64,000 bases of DNA from Sphingomonadaceae bacterium (GCA_025359425.1 JANYGC010000092.1:1-64000); one strand, 5' to 3'; counted from the stretch's first letter, positions 1 through 9,065 are shown. A program made the numbers and translations. Notes: generated by a model from the letters alone, not told the origin.

Positions 1-83
1 CAACACCAGCCCGCTCCCCCGGCCCGGCCACCCCTTTAAGGTTACCCTGAGGGTGGCCGGGCCGGGGGAGCGGGCTGGTGTTG
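1..83. repeat. Perfect 33-bp inverted repeat (fold-back element)
   Basis: Bases 1-33 and 51-83 are perfect reverse complements around a 17-nt loop (34-50). The arms are almost entirely G+C. The element starts at the window edge, so its left end may continue outside. It lies downstream of the leftward hisB gene and could act as a bidirectional terminator or as a mobile palindromic repeat. No coding potential is supported. Confidence 0.85.
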
Positions 84-86
84 CAA

Positions 87-108
87 GCCCTTCGCGGAGG
101 CGAAGGGC
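87..108. terminator. Tight hairpin just after hisB
   Basis: Arms GCCCTTCGC and GCGAAGGGC (9 bp each) close a GGAG loop directly beyond the hisB stop codon. No T-run follows, so this is a candidate transcript-end hairpin rather than a classical intrinsic terminator. Confidence 0.4.
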
Positions 109-109
109 G

Positions 110-703
110 CTACCCACCAAGAATTCCCTTGGTCGAAGGAATTGCGCCTAGCTTGCGCGGATCGAGCTCGACCGCCTGCCGCATCGCGCGGGCAAAGCCC
201 TTGAAGATGCCTTCGCAGATGTGGTGGTTGTTCTGGCCGTAGAGCAGCTCGATATGCAGCGTGATGCCCACCGCCTGCGCGATCGAGTGAAACCAGTGCT
301 CGACCAGTTCGGTATCGAATTCGCCGAGCTTTTCCTGCGTGAACGCGGCCTTCCACACCAGGTAGGGCCGCCCCGAAATATCGAGCGCAACCCGGCACAG
401 GGCCTCGTCCATCGGCGAATAGGCGGTGCCGTAGCGCCCGATCCCGCCCTTGTCGCCGAGCGCTTCGGCAATCGCCTGGCCGATCGCAATCGCAGAATCT
501 TCGGTGGTGTGGTGCTGGTCGACGTGGAGGTCGCCGTTGATCCGGCAGGTCACGTCGATCAGCGAATGGCGGCTGAACTGCTCGATCATGTGATCGAGAA
601 AGCCGATCCCGGTGGACACGTCATAGCGCCCGGTGCCGTCGAGATCGACCTCGACCGCAATATCGGTTTCGTGAGTCTTGCGTGCTACGCGGGCCTTACG
701 CAT
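110..703 (-). CDS. hisB: Imidazoleglycerol-phosphate dehydratase
   Basis: Catalyses the sixth step of histidine synthesis, dehydrating imidazole glycerol phosphate to imidazole acetol phosphate in the cytoplasm. The product is 197 residues, the usual length of the monofunctional enzyme. The metal-binding signatures [10 protein letters not shown] and [12 protein letters not shown] are present, and the C-terminus PSTKGILGG is typical. An upstream in-frame start at 775 exists, but homologues begin at [10 protein letters not shown], so the ATG at 703 is chosen. The gene diverges from sspB across 82 bp. The rest of the histidine operon is not in view and may lie beyond the left edge. Confidence 0.95.
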   Translation of the reverse strand: MRKARVARKTHETDIAVEVDLDGTGRYDVSTGIGFLDHMIEQFSRHSLIDVTCRINGDLHVDQHHTTEDSAIAIGQAIAEALGDKGGIGRYGTAYSPMDEALCRVALDISGRPYLVWKAAFTQEKLGEFDTELVEHWFHSIAQAVGITLHIELLYGQNNHHICEGIFKGFARAMRQAVELDPRKLGAIPSTKGILGG

Positions 704-785
704 GGCGGTGCCTATAAACGCGAAAGTGCCGCGCGCAAGTGCTTTGCCCTTGACCCTGCGTCCCCGCGCCGCCACTTCTCCGGGG

Positions 786-1289
786 ATGAGTGACAGCGCG
801 CCCGATAGCCTGATTCCCTACGACGAGATCGTTCAGGAGGCGTTGCGTGCTGTGGTCGGCCGGGTGCTCGGCCAGATCCAGAGCGGCGGCAGCCAGCTCC
901 CCGGAGCGCACCATTTCTACATCACCTTCAAGACCGCCGCGCCGGGGGTGGATATTCCAGGCCACCTGCGCGAGCGGTTTCCCGACGAAATGACGATCGT
1001 CCTGCAGAACAAGTTCTGGGATCTCAACGTGACCGACCAGGGCTTTTCGGTCGGGCTGTCGTTCAACCAGATGCCCTCGAAGCTGGTGGTGCCGTTCGCG
1101 GCGATTACCGCATTCGTCGATCCGGCGGTCGATTTCGGGCTGCAGTTCCAGGCGGTCGATGCGGCCGACGCAGCTGCCCCGCACGAGCATGCCGAAAACG
1201 ACGCGCCGGAACCCGGGGATAGCCCGAGCGTTTCCAGCGATGACAATGCCAACAATGTGGTCACCGTGGATTTCGGCCGCAAGAAATAG
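786..1289 (+). CDS. sspB: ClpXP adaptor protein SspB
   Basis: SspB delivers ssrA-tagged and other substrates to the ClpXP protease. The 167-residue product opens with the alphaproteobacterial SspB signature [14 protein letters not shown]. It has the Sm-like substrate-binding core, an acidic flexible linker rich in Glu, Pro and Ser, and ends in [11 protein letters not shown], which fits the ClpX-binding XB tail. The ATG at 786 is preferred over an upstream in-frame ATG at 678 because homologues start with MSD. It is followed 28 bp later by a small conserved gene and then gmk. Confidence 0.93.
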   Translation: MSDSAPDSLIPYDEIVQEALRAVVGRVLGQIQSGGSQLPGAHHFYITFKTAAPGVDIPGHLRERFPDEMTIVLQNKFWDLNVTDQGFSVGLSFNQMPSKLVVPFAAITAFVDPAVDFGLQFQAVDAADAAAPHEHAENDAPEPGDSPSVSSDDNANNVVTVDFGRKK

Positions 1290-1317
1290 CCGGCACGCCG
1301 GCGGAACAGGATCTGCC

Positions 1318-1752
1318 ATGGCCAGACTGCCCAGCTTGAAAGCGGCCAAGCGCTCGGCCGAGGCGGCGACTGCCAAGGCCGTGGCGAAAGCCGATGCGGC
1401 AGAAGGCCCCAGCCCCAATCCGATGACCAACCTGCTGATCGCTGATCTTGCCCTGCGCGGCGGCGGACAATTGCTGCGCCATGCGGTTGAGCGCACCGTG
1501 CTCGGCGCCAAGTTTTCGCCCGCCAAGGCCAAGAATGTCGTCGCCGGGCGGAGCATGTTCCAGACGCTGATTGGCACCGCGGTGGCGCGGATTGCGATGC
1601 GCTCGATCCCCGGAGCGATCGTGGTCGGGGGCGGGCTGCTCGCCAAGGCGCTCTATGATCGCCGCCAGGGCAAGCGCAGCGCGCGGGCCGAGGGGAGCCG
1701 TGCCATCGATGCCCAGGCGAAACGCGGGGCACAGGACAACGGCGAGACTTGA
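1318..1752 (+). CDS. Conserved hypothetical protein, sphingomonad type
   Basis: A 144-residue protein without a domain I can name. The N-terminus is Ala/Lys-rich. The middle contains an NLLIADLALRGG helix and a basic segment. Near the C-terminus there is a Gly/Val-rich hydrophobic stretch (PGAIVVGGGLLAKAL), possibly one membrane-associated helix, followed by a charged tail. It sits between sspB and gmk in the same direction with short gaps, so it is probably co-transcribed. The ATG at 1318 is chosen over a longer upstream frame because that extension overlaps sspB. Confidence 0.7.
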   Translation: MARLPSLKAAKRSAEAATAKAVAKADAAEGPSPNPMTNLLIADLALRGGGQLLRHAVERTVLGAKFSPAKAKNVVAGRSMFQTLIGTAVARIAMRSIPGAIVVGGGLLAKALYDRRQGKRSARAEGSRAIDAQAKRGAQDNGET

Positions 1753-1782
1753 TTGCCAGCGCGGTTCGCGCGATTGGAGGTC

Positions 1783-2421
1783 ATGGCTTCCCCCGACACG
1801 CTCCTCCATCGCCGCGGCTTGATGTTCATCCTGTCTTCGCCCTCGGGCGCGGGCAAGACCACGATCAGTCACATGCTGCTGCAGGGCGATGCCGAGATCA
1901 GCCTGTCGGTATCCGCCACCACCCGCCCGATCCGCCCGGGCGAAGTCGACGGCAAGGATTATCATTTCGTTGCGCAGGCCGAGTTCGACCGGATGGTCGA
2001 GGCCGACGAGCTCTACGAATGGGCGCGGGTGTTCGATTATTGCTATGGCACCCCCAAGGCGCAAATCCGTGCCGGGCTCAAGGAAGGCCGCGATTTCCTG
2101 TTCGATATCGACTGGCAGGGCACCCAGCAGCTGTTCCAGAAGGACCAGCAGGACGTCGTCCGCGTGTTTATCCTGCCGCCCAGCCTCGAAGAGTTGCAGC
2201 GCCGGCTCATCAACCGCGCGCAAGACAGCGCCCAAGTGATCGAAAGCCGGATGGAACGCGCCCGCGCAGAAATCAGCCATTGGGATGGCTACGATTATGT
2301 CGTGGTCAACGACGATGTCGATGCCTGCTTCGCCAAAGTCCGCCAGATTCTCGCTGCCGAGCGAATGAAACGCGCGCGCCAGACCGGCTTGATCGGGTTT
2401 GTCCGCGAGCTGATGCGTTAA
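1783..2421 (+). CDS. gmk: Guanylate kinase
   Basis: Phosphorylates GMP to GDP with ATP. The 212-residue product carries the P-loop SSPSGAGKTT near residues 18-27, followed by SVSATTRPIRPGEVDGKDY, the GMP-binding region of the family. A clear GGAGG sits 2 bp upstream of the ATG at 1783, which decides it over an upstream in-frame TTG at 1753. The gene ends tail-to-tail with the next, leftward gene: both TAA stops lie within the 4-bp TTAA at 2418-2421. Confidence 0.96.
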   Translation: MASPDTLLHRRGLMFILSSPSGAGKTTISHMLLQGDAEISLSVSATTRPIRPGEVDGKDYHFVAQAEFDRMVEADELYEWARVFDYCYGTPKAQIRAGLKEGRDFLFDIDWQGTQQLFQKDQQDVVRVFILPPSLEELQRRLINRAQDSAQVIESRMERARAEISHWDGYDYVVVNDDVDACFAKVRQILAAERMKRARQTGLIGFVRELMR

Positions 2422-3293
2422 GGCAGCCCGGCCCGGCCTACCGGGACTTCGCACACCAGCACTTTGCCTTTGGGAGCCGTGGCAGCAGCGGGCGGGGCGA
2501 CCAGCATGAACAGGTGCCGTCCTTCTGGCCCCCCGAGCATGCAAGCGTAGCAGTTGAGGTCGCCGGTCACGACTTTATCCAGAACCTCACCTCCGGGCGC
2601 GATCAGCGCGCATTCGGGGGCGGCGGGATTGGCGATCCACACTGCGCCTGAGGCATCGAGGCAAATCCCGTCAGGCAAACGCGGCGCGACCGGGGCCCAT
2701 TCGCGCCGGCCCGACAGTGTGCCGTCGGCTCCGATATCGAGCGCGGTGAGCCGCAACCCGAAGGTCTCCGCAACGATCAGCGTCGCGCCATCGGGGGTGA
2801 TGACCATGCCGTTGGGAAAGCTGAACTTCTCGCCCGGTGCAGCATCACTGACCGTACCGTCTGGCTGGACCAGCGCGAGCAGGGTGGTCGGGTGATCGGC
2901 AATCACTCCGGCGGGGCCGCGGGCTTGCATGGCCGCGTCGAGGTCGAAGCCGAAGTTGCCGACGTAGGCCCGGCCGGCGCCATCGACCACCATGTCGTTG
3001 CACAAATGCGCCGAGTGCGCGGTGACATCGGCGTGGCGCTCAAACCGCCCGTCCGGCCAGCGCCGCCAGACTTCGCGCAGTTCCATCCGCACCACCAGCA
3101 GCGAACCGTCGGGCATCCAGCCCAGGCCGGAAGATTGCCCGTCGAACGCCAGCTCGGTGCGCAAATCGCCCGCCAGGCTAACCGAACACACCTGGTGCGC
3201 GTAAAAGTCAGAGAACCACAGCCGGTCCTGATGCCAACGCGGACCTTCACCGAAGTAGATCCCCTCGGTCAGGATGGCAGCGGAATGTGCCAT
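2418..3293 (-). CDS. SMP-30/gluconolactonase/LRE family hydrolase
   Basis: A 291-residue six-bladed beta-propeller of the regucalcin/lactonase family. It starts with ILTEGIYFGEGPRWHQDRLWFSD, in which the metal-binding Glu falls in EGPRW, and has FPNGMVITPDG and LPDGICLDASG repeats with the conserved Asn and Asp ligands. The family opens lactones. The start at 3293 lies 1 bp past the stop of the SDR gene upstream, so the two are translationally linked. In this catabolic operon it may hydrolyse a lactone made by a Baeyer-Villiger step, but the substrate is unknown. Confidence 0.85.
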   Translation of the reverse strand: MAHSAAILTEGIYFGEGPRWHQDRLWFSDFYAHQVCSVSLAGDLRTELAFDGQSSGLGWMPDGSLLVVRMELREVWRRWPDGRFERHADVTAHSAHLCNDMVVDGAGRAYVGNFGFDLDAAMQARGPAGVIADHPTTLLALVQPDGTVSDAAPGEKFSFPNGMVITPDGATLIVAETFGLRLTALDIGADGTLSGRREWAPVAPRLPDGICLDASGAVWIANPAAPECALIAPGGEVLDKVVTGDLNCYACMLGGPEGRHLFMLVAPPAAATAPKGKVLVCEVPVGRAGLP

Positions 3294-3294
3294 G

Positions 3295-4110
3295 TCAGTG
3301 CCCCGACGGATCGTTGAACACCTCGGGAATCCAGGCGTTGACGATCCCGCCGTCGATCGGGATCGTGGTGCCGACGACATAGTCGCCCGCCCGGCTGGCG
3401 AGGTAGATCGCGCCGCCAGCGATATCTTCGGCCACCCCGATCCGCTTGTACGGAATGCCCTTGGCGCTGCCTTCGGGGTTCTTTGCCGCAGCCTTGTTCA
3501 TCTCGCTCGGATAGGCGCCGGGCGCGATGCAGGTGCACACGATGTTGTCCTTGATCAGCCGTGCCGCCATGCGCTTGGTCAGGTGAATCACCGCCGCCTT
3601 GCTCGCCTGGTACGAATAGGTTTCCCACGGATTGGGGCGCAGGCCATCGATCGAGGCGATGTTGATGACCTTGGCCGGGCGGTCGAACGATCCGGCGGCC
3701 TTGAGCAGCGGGAACAGCTTCTGCGTCAGGAAGAACAGTGATTTGACGTTGAGGTCCATGACCTTGTCCCAGCCCACTTCGGGAAAGGTCTCAAAGTCCC
3801 CGCCCCAGGCCGCGCCGGCATTGTTGACCAGCACGTCGAGCCGGGTTTCGCGCGCCGACAGCTCTGCCACTAGCTGCGCGATGCCGTCCGATTGGCTGAG
3901 ATCGCCCGCGAGGCCGATCACCTTGCCGGGGTACTGGGCTTCGAATTCGGCGACGGTCTCATCAAGCTGCGCCTTCTTGCGCGCGGTGATGTAAACCCGC
4001 TCGCACCCGGCGGCGAGGTAGCCCTCAAGCAGCATCTTGCCGATCCCGCGGCTGCCGCCGGTAATCAGTGCGATTTTGCCTTCGAGGCTAAACAGTTTGG
4101 CGAAATCCAT
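3295..4110 (-). CDS. Short-chain dehydrogenase/reductase
   Basis: A 271-residue classical SDR. The cofactor motif TGGSRGIG is near residue 17, followed by NNAG near 95 and the catalytic Tyr-x-x-x-Lys in YSYQASKAA. An Arg-Lys pair after strand 2 (ITARKKAQ) suggests NADP preference. AGGAG precedes the ATG at 4110. It belongs to the leftward operon ACAD-ACAD-SDR-SMP30 and probably oxidises a hydroxyacyl-CoA or secondary alcohol intermediate. The substrate cannot be read from the sequence. Confidence 0.88.
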   Translation of the reverse strand: MDFAKLFSLEGKIALITGGSRGIGKMLLEGYLAAGCERVYITARKKAQLDETVAEFEAQYPGKVIGLAGDLSQSDGIAQLVAELSARETRLDVLVNNAGAAWGGDFETFPEVGWDKVMDLNVKSLFFLTQKLFPLLKAAGSFDRPAKVINIASIDGLRPNPWETYSYQASKAAVIHLTKRMAARLIKDNIVCTCIAPGAYPSEMNKAAAKNPEGSAKGIPYKRIGVAEDIAGGAIYLASRAGDYVVGTTIPIDGGIVNAWIPEVFNDPSGH

Positions 4111-4154
4111 GTTCTCTCTCCTACTCCGCTCCCGCTTGGGGGAGGGGATAAACG

Positions 4155-5309
4155 TTAGTATCCGCTCAGCACTGCAACGCGCTGCGCATGGTAATACTGG
4201 TCGCCCATGAATTCGGCCAAAGCCCGGTCGCGTTTCATGTAGAGGCCGATGTCGTATTCGTCGGTCATCCCGATTCCGCCGTGCATCTGGACGCCTTCCT
4301 TGACCGCGAGGCCCGCCGCCTGCCCGGCCTTGGCCTTGGCGACCGAGACCATCAGTTCGGCCCGCTCTGAAACTGGACCATCCGAGCCGCCATCGAGCAG
4401 CTGCTGCGCCTTGATCACCGCCGCGCGGGCAATTTCGAGCTCGCTGTAAAGATGCGCGGCGCGGTGCTGGAGCGACTGGAATTCGCCGATCAGCTTGCCG
4501 AACTGCTTGCGCTGTTTGAGATAGGTTGTGGTCATGTCGAACGCGCCCATGCCGACCCCGACGCTTTCCGCCGCCGCGCCAACGCGCCCGGCGCTGAGCA
4601 CCTTGTTCAACACGGCGCGGCCGCCATCGACCTCGCCGATCACCGCGTCGGCATCGAGTTGGACATTGTCGAGCTTCACATGCGCGGCCATCGCGCTATC
4701 GACCAGCCGTACGCTGTCGAGGCTCAGTCCCGCAGCGTCCTTGGGCACCGCGAACAGCGTGATGCCATCGACATCGTCGTCGCTCCCGGCGGTGCGCGCG
4801 GCGATCACCAGCATGTCGGCCGATGCGCCCTGAACCACAAAGCTCTTGGTCCCGCTCAGCTTGAAGCCATTGCCCGCGCGCGTCGCGCTGGTGGCAATGC
4901 GTTCGGGGCGGTGCTTGGGGCCTTCGTCGATTGCCACGGCATAGACGCTTGTGCCCTCGAGCAGTCCGGGTAGGTAGCGCCCGCGCAAATCGTCACCGCC
5001 CGCACCCAGCGCGGTCGCGGCCATGACCGAGCTGGTCAGGAACGGCGAAGGGGTCAGGTTGCGGCCGATTTCCTCGAGCACGATTCCGGCTTCGACGTGG
5101 CCCATGCCGAGCCCGCCGTCGGCTTCGGGGACAAGGATCCCGGTGAATCCCATTTCGGCAAATTGCGACCATAGCGCGTGGCCGAACCCGTCCTTGCAGG
5201 CGATATCCCTGAAGTGGCGCAGCTGTTTCGCGATGGCGCCCTCGTCGGCCATGAACCCGCGCGCAGAGTCGGCCAGCATCGCCTGGTCGTCGTTATGGTA
5301 AAGCGGCAT
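4155..5309 (-). CDS. Acyl-CoA dehydrogenase family protein, divergent partner subunit
   Basis: A 384-residue acyl-CoA dehydrogenase fold: N-terminal helical domain (about 1-115), beta domain (about 116-215) and C-terminal FAD-binding helical domain with LKQRKQFGKLIGEFQSLQH and QMHGGIGMTDEYD. It lacks the usual TEP flavin-loop motif of the middle domain, and its C-terminus has no EGT-type catalytic Glu segment. Its neighbour (5417-6580) has both. This division resembles the paired heteromeric dehydrogenases of steroid side-chain degradation (FadE26/27 and FadE28/29 type). It probably works with the upstream gene product in beta-oxidation of a bulky acyl-CoA. Confidence 0.85.
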   Translation of the reverse strand: MPLYHNDDQAMLADSARGFMADEGAIAKQLRHFRDIACKDGFGHALWSQFAEMGFTGILVPEADGGLGMGHVEAGIVLEEIGRNLTPSPFLTSSVMAATALGAGGDDLRGRYLPGLLEGTSVYAVAIDEGPKHRPERIATSATRAGNGFKLSGTKSFVVQGASADMLVIAARTAGSDDDVDGITLFAVPKDAAGLSLDSVRLVDSAMAAHVKLDNVQLDADAVIGEVDGGRAVLNKVLSAGRVGAAAESVGVGMGAFDMTTTYLKQRKQFGKLIGEFQSLQHRAAHLYSELEIARAAVIKAQQLLDGGSDGPVSERAELMVSVAKAKAGQAAGLAVKEGVQMHGGIGMTDEYDIGLYMKRDRALAEFMGDQYYHAQRVAVLSGY

Positions 5310-5322
5310 TCCAAGTCTCCGA

Positions 5323-5345
5323 TAAAAGGGGACTGTCCCCTTTTA
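5323..5345. repeat. AAAAGGGGAC palindrome, copy 1
   Basis: A near-perfect palindrome, TAAAAGGGGAC / GTCCCCTTTTA, with one central T. It has 11-bp arms and lies between the two acyl-CoA dehydrogenase genes. A second, longer copy begins 33 bp downstream. Confidence 0.8.
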
Positions 5346-5377
5346 AAACGCGCCGTCAGCGCAAGATGGTACATTCT

Positions 5378-5408
5378 GGAATAAAAGGGGACTGTCCCCT
5401 TTTATTCC
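5378..5408. repeat. AAAAGGGGAC palindrome, copy 2
   Basis: The same core as copy 1, but its perfect arms extend to 15 bp (GGAATAAAAGGGGAC and its complement) around a central T. Two direct copies of a long palindrome in a 107-bp intergenic gap suggest a REP-like element able to fold in the transcript between the paired genes. Confidence 0.85.
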
Positions 5409-5416
5409 GCACGACA

Positions 5417-6580
5417 TTACGCTCCCGGCAGGTCGAGGATGCGCTTGGCGATCACGTTGAGCATCACTTCGCTGGTGCCGCCCTCGATCGAATTGGCTTT
5501 GGTCCGCAGCCAGCCGCGCGCGCGGCTGCCGCCGTTCGAGGCCGCGCTGTCCCATTCGAGCGCAGCGCTGCCGCCCGCCGCCATCAGCAGCTCGTGGCGG
5601 CGCTTGTTGAGCTCGGTCCCGGCATATTTCATCATGTTGGAACCCGCCGGATGGCCCTTGCCGACCTTGACCTCGTCGAGGAATTTCTCGCCCATCGCGC
5701 CGTAAGCCAGCGCATCGACATCGAACATCGCGAGTTCGGCGCGGAGCAGCGGGTCTTCGACCCCGCCATTGCGCGAAAGGATCGCGCCGATCGTGTTCAT
5801 CCGGTCGCCCCCGCCCGCGCCCGAGATCATCTCGCGCTCGTGACCCAGCAGGTATTTGGCGACATCCCAGCCGCGGTTGAGTTCGCCGACAAGCTGCTCT
5901 TTGGGGACCGAGACATTGTCGAAGAAGGTCTCGCAGAACGGCGAATTGCCGCTGATCAGCAGGATCGGCTTGGTCGAAACCCCAGGGCTTGCCATGTCGA
6001 ACAGCAGGAACGAGATGCCCTGGTACTTGTTGGCCTTGTCGGTGCGGACCAGGCAGAAAATCCAGTCGGCCTTGTCGGCGTAAGAGGTCCAGATCTTCTG
6101 GCCGTTGACCACCCAGTGATCGCCCTTGTCCTCGCCAAATGTCTGCAAGCTGACGAGGTCCGAGCCCGAGCCAGGTTCGGAATAACCCTGGCACCAGCGG
6201 ATCTCGCCGCGCGCGACCTGGCCGAGATAGTGGACCTTCTGTTCTTCGGTGCCGAATTTAAGCAGCGCCGGGCCCAGCATCCAGATGCCGAAACTCGACA
6301 GCGGCGGGCGCGCGCCGATGCGCTGCATCTCCTCGCGCCAGATCTTGGCTTCGGCCGGGGTTAGTCCCGCGCCGCCATAAGCGACGGGCCAGTCGGGCAC
6401 GGTGTAGCCTTTGGCCACGCAGGCTTCGAGCCAGGCCTTCTGCGCCGGATTCTTGAACTTGAAATTGCGTCCGCCCCAGCAGACGTCTTCCTCGCTTTGG
6501 ACGGGTGCGCGCATTTCGGGCGGGCAATTTGCTTCAAGCCAGGCGCGCGCTTCGGCGCGGAAAGCATCGGGATCGGACAT
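5417..6580 (-). CDS. Acyl-CoA dehydrogenase
   Basis: A 387-residue flavoenzyme for alpha,beta-desaturation of an acyl-CoA. The flavin-loop motif CQGYSEPGSGSDLVSLQT lies near residue 133, and the C-terminal segment SIEGGTSEVMLNVIAKR supplies the Glu expected at the catalytic position. The long N-terminal region WLEANCPPEMR is typical of the steroid and cyclic-acid type rather than straight-chain fatty acid enzymes. It is the first gene of the leftward operon. A TTAA-N8-TTAA palindrome (6597-6614) sits 17 bp upstream of its ATG. It probably pairs with the divergent dehydrogenase downstream. Confidence 0.9.
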   Translation of the reverse strand: MSDPDAFRAEARAWLEANCPPEMRAPVQSEEDVCWGGRNFKFKNPAQKAWLEACVAKGYTVPDWPVAYGGAGLTPAEAKIWREEMQRIGARPPLSSFGIWMLGPALLKFGTEEQKVHYLGQVARGEIRWCQGYSEPGSGSDLVSLQTFGEDKGDHWVVNGQKIWTSYADKADWIFCLVRTDKANKYQGISFLLFDMASPGVSTKPILLISGNSPFCETFFDNVSVPKEQLVGELNRGWDVAKYLLGHEREMISGAGGGDRMNTIGAILSRNGGVEDPLLRAELAMFDVDALAYGAMGEKFLDEVKVGKGHPAGSNMMKYAGTELNKRRHELLMAAGGSAALEWDSAASNGGSRARGWLRTKANSIEGGTSEVMLNVIAKRILDLPGA

Positions 6581-6596
6581 GGGCGGGACTCCTCTT

Positions 6597-6614
6597 CTTA
6601 ACCGCGAGGTTAAG
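6597..6614. promoter_or_regulatory. Candidate operator TTAA-N8-TTAA, site 1
   Basis: CTTAACC-GCGA-GGTTAAG is a perfect palindrome with 7-bp arms. It lies 17 bp upstream of the acyl-CoA dehydrogenase start at 6580, in the divergent promoter region. Three related sites with the same spacing occur at 9062, 36907 and 63243. Confidence 0.6.
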
Positions 6615-6695
6615 GCGCTTGTGCCCCGCCGCGCAAGCGCGGAATTCCTTTCCCCGCGTCGCGCCGCGCTTGCCGTAGCGTAAACGCCAAGGGCG

Positions 6696-6723
6696 TTGAC
6701 CCGCCCCGTCCGCCGCCTAAGCT
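6696..6723 (+). promoter_or_regulatory. Candidate promoter of the SDR gene
   Basis: TTGACC at 6696-6701 and TAAGCT at 6718-6723 are separated by 16 bp, a plausible sigma-70 -35/-10 pair 28 bp upstream of the SDR start. The -10 element is weak, so this is tentative. Confidence 0.35.
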
Positions 6724-6750
6724 GAGCCCAACCATAAACCAGGAGAGACC

Positions 6751-7623
6751 ATGCGATTCTCAGGCAAATGCGCCGTCGTCACCGGCGCCGCATCGGGTAT
6801 CGGGCGCGCAGCGACGCTGCTGTTCGCGCGCGAAGGGGCGACCGTCTACGCCGCCGATATCGACCTTGCCGGCGCGCAGGCGGTTGCTGATGAAGCCGGG
6901 GCAAAGGTCCACGCGGCGGCCTGCGATGTGTGCGATGTGGCGCAGATCAAGGCACTGATGGACCGGGCCGGCACCGAGCAGGGCGGGATCGATTTCCTGT
7001 TCAACAACGCCGGGGCCGGCGGCGATCGCGCGCCGATCGACGAGATCGAGCCCGAGGGCTGGGACCGCACTTTCGACCTGCTGATGCGCTCGGTCGCGTT
7101 TGGCATTCGTTATGCCGCGCCGCACATGAAGGGCCGCCAAGGCGCAGCGGTGGTCAACACCAGCAGCATCGCCGCGATCGGTCCGGGCTATTCGCCCACC
7201 GCCTACGCCGTGGCCAAAGCGGGCGTGCTGCACCTGACCAAGTGCGCGGCGACCGATCTGGCGCAGTATGGGATCCGGGTGAATGCGGTGCAGCCCGGCT
7301 TCATCAACACCAACATCTTCACCGCCAGCGTCGAAATGCCCAGCCAGCTGGTCGCTCCGGCCAAGGCCATGATCCATGAGATGTCGTCGAACGCGCAGCC
7401 GGTGGCCCGCGCCGGGATGCCCGATGACATCGCCAATGCGGTGGCGTTCCTGTGCAGCGATGAGGCGAGCTTCATGACCGGCACCTCGCTGATCGTCGAC
7501 GGCGGGATCACCGTCGGCCCGCGCCACAGCTGGGATCCCGCAGCACCCGGAATGTTCGATGCGCTCACCGCGATGGTTGAGAGCGCTGGGGCTGAAGGGG
7601 CGGCGGTGGGCGACGGCAAGTGA
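6751..7623 (+). CDS. Short-chain dehydrogenase/reductase
   Basis: A 290-residue SDR. It has TGAASGIGRA at residues 11-20, an Asp after strand 2 (YAADIDLAG) that favours NAD, NNAGAGG, and YAVAKAG as the catalytic Tyr-Lys segment. The last 25 residues extend beyond the usual SDR end. AGGAGAG precedes the ATG. Its stop overlaps the GTG start of the transporter by 4 bp (GTGA), so the two are coupled. Its role in the catabolic block is probably oxidation of an alcohol intermediate. Confidence 0.88.
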   Translation: MRFSGKCAVVTGAASGIGRAATLLFAREGATVYAADIDLAGAQAVADEAGAKVHAAACDVCDVAQIKALMDRAGTEQGGIDFLFNNAGAGGDRAPIDEIEPEGWDRTFDLLMRSVAFGIRYAAPHMKGRQGAAVVNTSSIAAIGPGYSPTAYAVAKAGVLHLTKCAATDLAQYGIRVNAVQPGFINTNIFTASVEMPSQLVAPAKAMIHEMSSNAQPVARAGMPDDIANAVAFLCSDEASFMTGTSLIVDGGITVGPRHSWDPAAPGMFDALTAMVESAGAEGAAVGDGK

Positions 7624-9065
7624 GCGCCCGCGTGGCACTTCCAGCGGCCGCGCGGCTGCCGCTGCGGATCAAACTTGGCAACGGCATCGGGTCAGCCGCT
7701 TACGGGGTCAAGGATAACGGCTTCTCCGTGCTGTTGCTGCTGTTCTATAGCCAGGTGCTCGGGCTCGAAGCGGGGCTGGTCGGGTTGATCCTGCTGGTTG
7801 CGCTGCTGCTCGATGCGATGGTCGATCCGTTGGTCGGCTACTGGAGCGACAAGACCCACAGCAAATGGGGCAAGCGCCATCCGTGGATGTACGCTGCGAT
7901 CCTGCCGATGGCGGGGGCCTGGCTGATGTTGTGGCATCCACCTTCGGCCGACTCGGACTGGCTTTATGGCTACCTGCTGTTGTTTGCATTTCTGATGCGC
8001 GCGGCGGTGTCGTGTTATGAAATTCCCGCGCTCTCGGTGGTACCCGGGCTGACCAGCGATTACGACGAACGGACCTCGCTCACCCGGTGGCGCTTCATGT
8101 TTGCATGGATGGGCGGGCTCGCCATGCTGATGCTGGCGTTCGGCGTGTTTCTGGTTCCGTCTGTGCGCTACCCGGTGGGGCAGCTCAATATCGACGGGTA
8201 CGGCTATTATGGCTGGACCGGCGCGGGAGTGATGGTGATCGCGGCGCTGGTCGCAGCACTGACCACGCACCGCCGCATCGCGCGGCTGGACAGCAGCCCG
8301 CCGGTCCACCTGCCGCTGCGCGAGACCGTGCGCAAGATGGCGCGCACGCTCGCCAACCGCGCGTTCCTGATCCTGCTCGCAACCACGCTGCTCAACTCCA
8401 TCAATGCCGGCATGGCGTTCTCGACCGCGACCTACCTGCTGACTTACTTCTGGGAGATGCCGCAGGCCGGGTTCCTGGCCTATTCGGTATCCTTGTTCAT
8501 CGGGGTTCTCGGGGCCTTCCTGCTCGTCGGATTCCTGCAGAGCCGGATCGAAAAAAAGACCGGCGCGGTGGTCTGCGCGCTGATCTCGATCGTTTTCGGG
8601 GTCGCCCCATACCTGCTCCGCTTCGCCGACCTGTTCCCGGCCAACAATCAGCCGGCATTGATTCCGCTGCTGTTCACGCTGGTCACCATCTCGAACGGCC
8701 TGGCAGTGGCGGCGGGAATGCTGATCCAGTCGATGGCCGCCGACATCATCGAAGCCTCGCAGGAGCATACCGGCGAGCGGACCGAGGGCTTGTTCTTTTC
8801 GGCTTATTTCTTCACTCAAAAATGTGCGACCGGGATCGGGATCTTCCTCGCGGGGATGATCGTCAGCCTCTCGGGCTTTCCCGCCAAGGCCCGGCCCGGT
8901 GAAGTCTCGCCGGTGGTGCTCGATCATTTCGCGCTCTATTTCGTGGTGGTGCTCGCGGTTATCAGCCTGGCCGCAACGGCGATGATCTCGCGGTATCCGA
9001 TTACCCGCGCCGATCACGACCGGCGGATCGCCAAGCTAAGCGGAGCTATCGAACACGGCCCTTAA
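7620..9065 (+). CDS. GPH-family (MFS-2) sugar/organic solute symporter-like transporter
   Basis: A 481-residue inner-membrane protein with about twelve hydrophobic segments. It shows the glycoside-pentoside-hexuronide family signature in the first loops ([20 protein letters not shown] followed by KRHPWMY). These transporters move a substrate with a cation. The start is GTG, overlapping the SDR stop by 4 bp. The context, next to acyl-CoA dehydrogenases rather than sugar enzymes, suggests uptake of the substrate of this pathway, which need not be a sugar. Confidence 0.85.
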   Translation: MSARVALPAAARLPLRIKLGNGIGSAAYGVKDNGFSVLLLLFYSQVLGLEAGLVGLILLVALLLDAMVDPLVGYWSDKTHSKWGKRHPWMYAAILPMAGAWLMLWHPPSADSDWLYGYLLLFAFLMRAAVSCYEIPALSVVPGLTSDYDERTSLTRWRFMFAWMGGLAMLMLAFGVFLVPSVRYPVGQLNIDGYGYYGWTGAGVMVIAALVAALTTHRRIARLDSSPPVHLPLRETVRKMARTLANRAFLILLATTLLNSINAGMAFSTATYLLTYFWEMPQAGFLAYSVSLFIGVLGAFLLVGFLQSRIEKKTGAVVCALISIVFGVAPYLLRFADLFPANNQPALIPLLFTLVTISNGLAVAAGMLIQSMAADIIEASQEHTGERTEGLFFSAYFFTQKCATGIGIFLAGMIVSLSGFPAKARPGEVSPVVLDHFALYFVVVLAVISLAATAMISRYPITRADHDRRIAKLSGAIEHGP

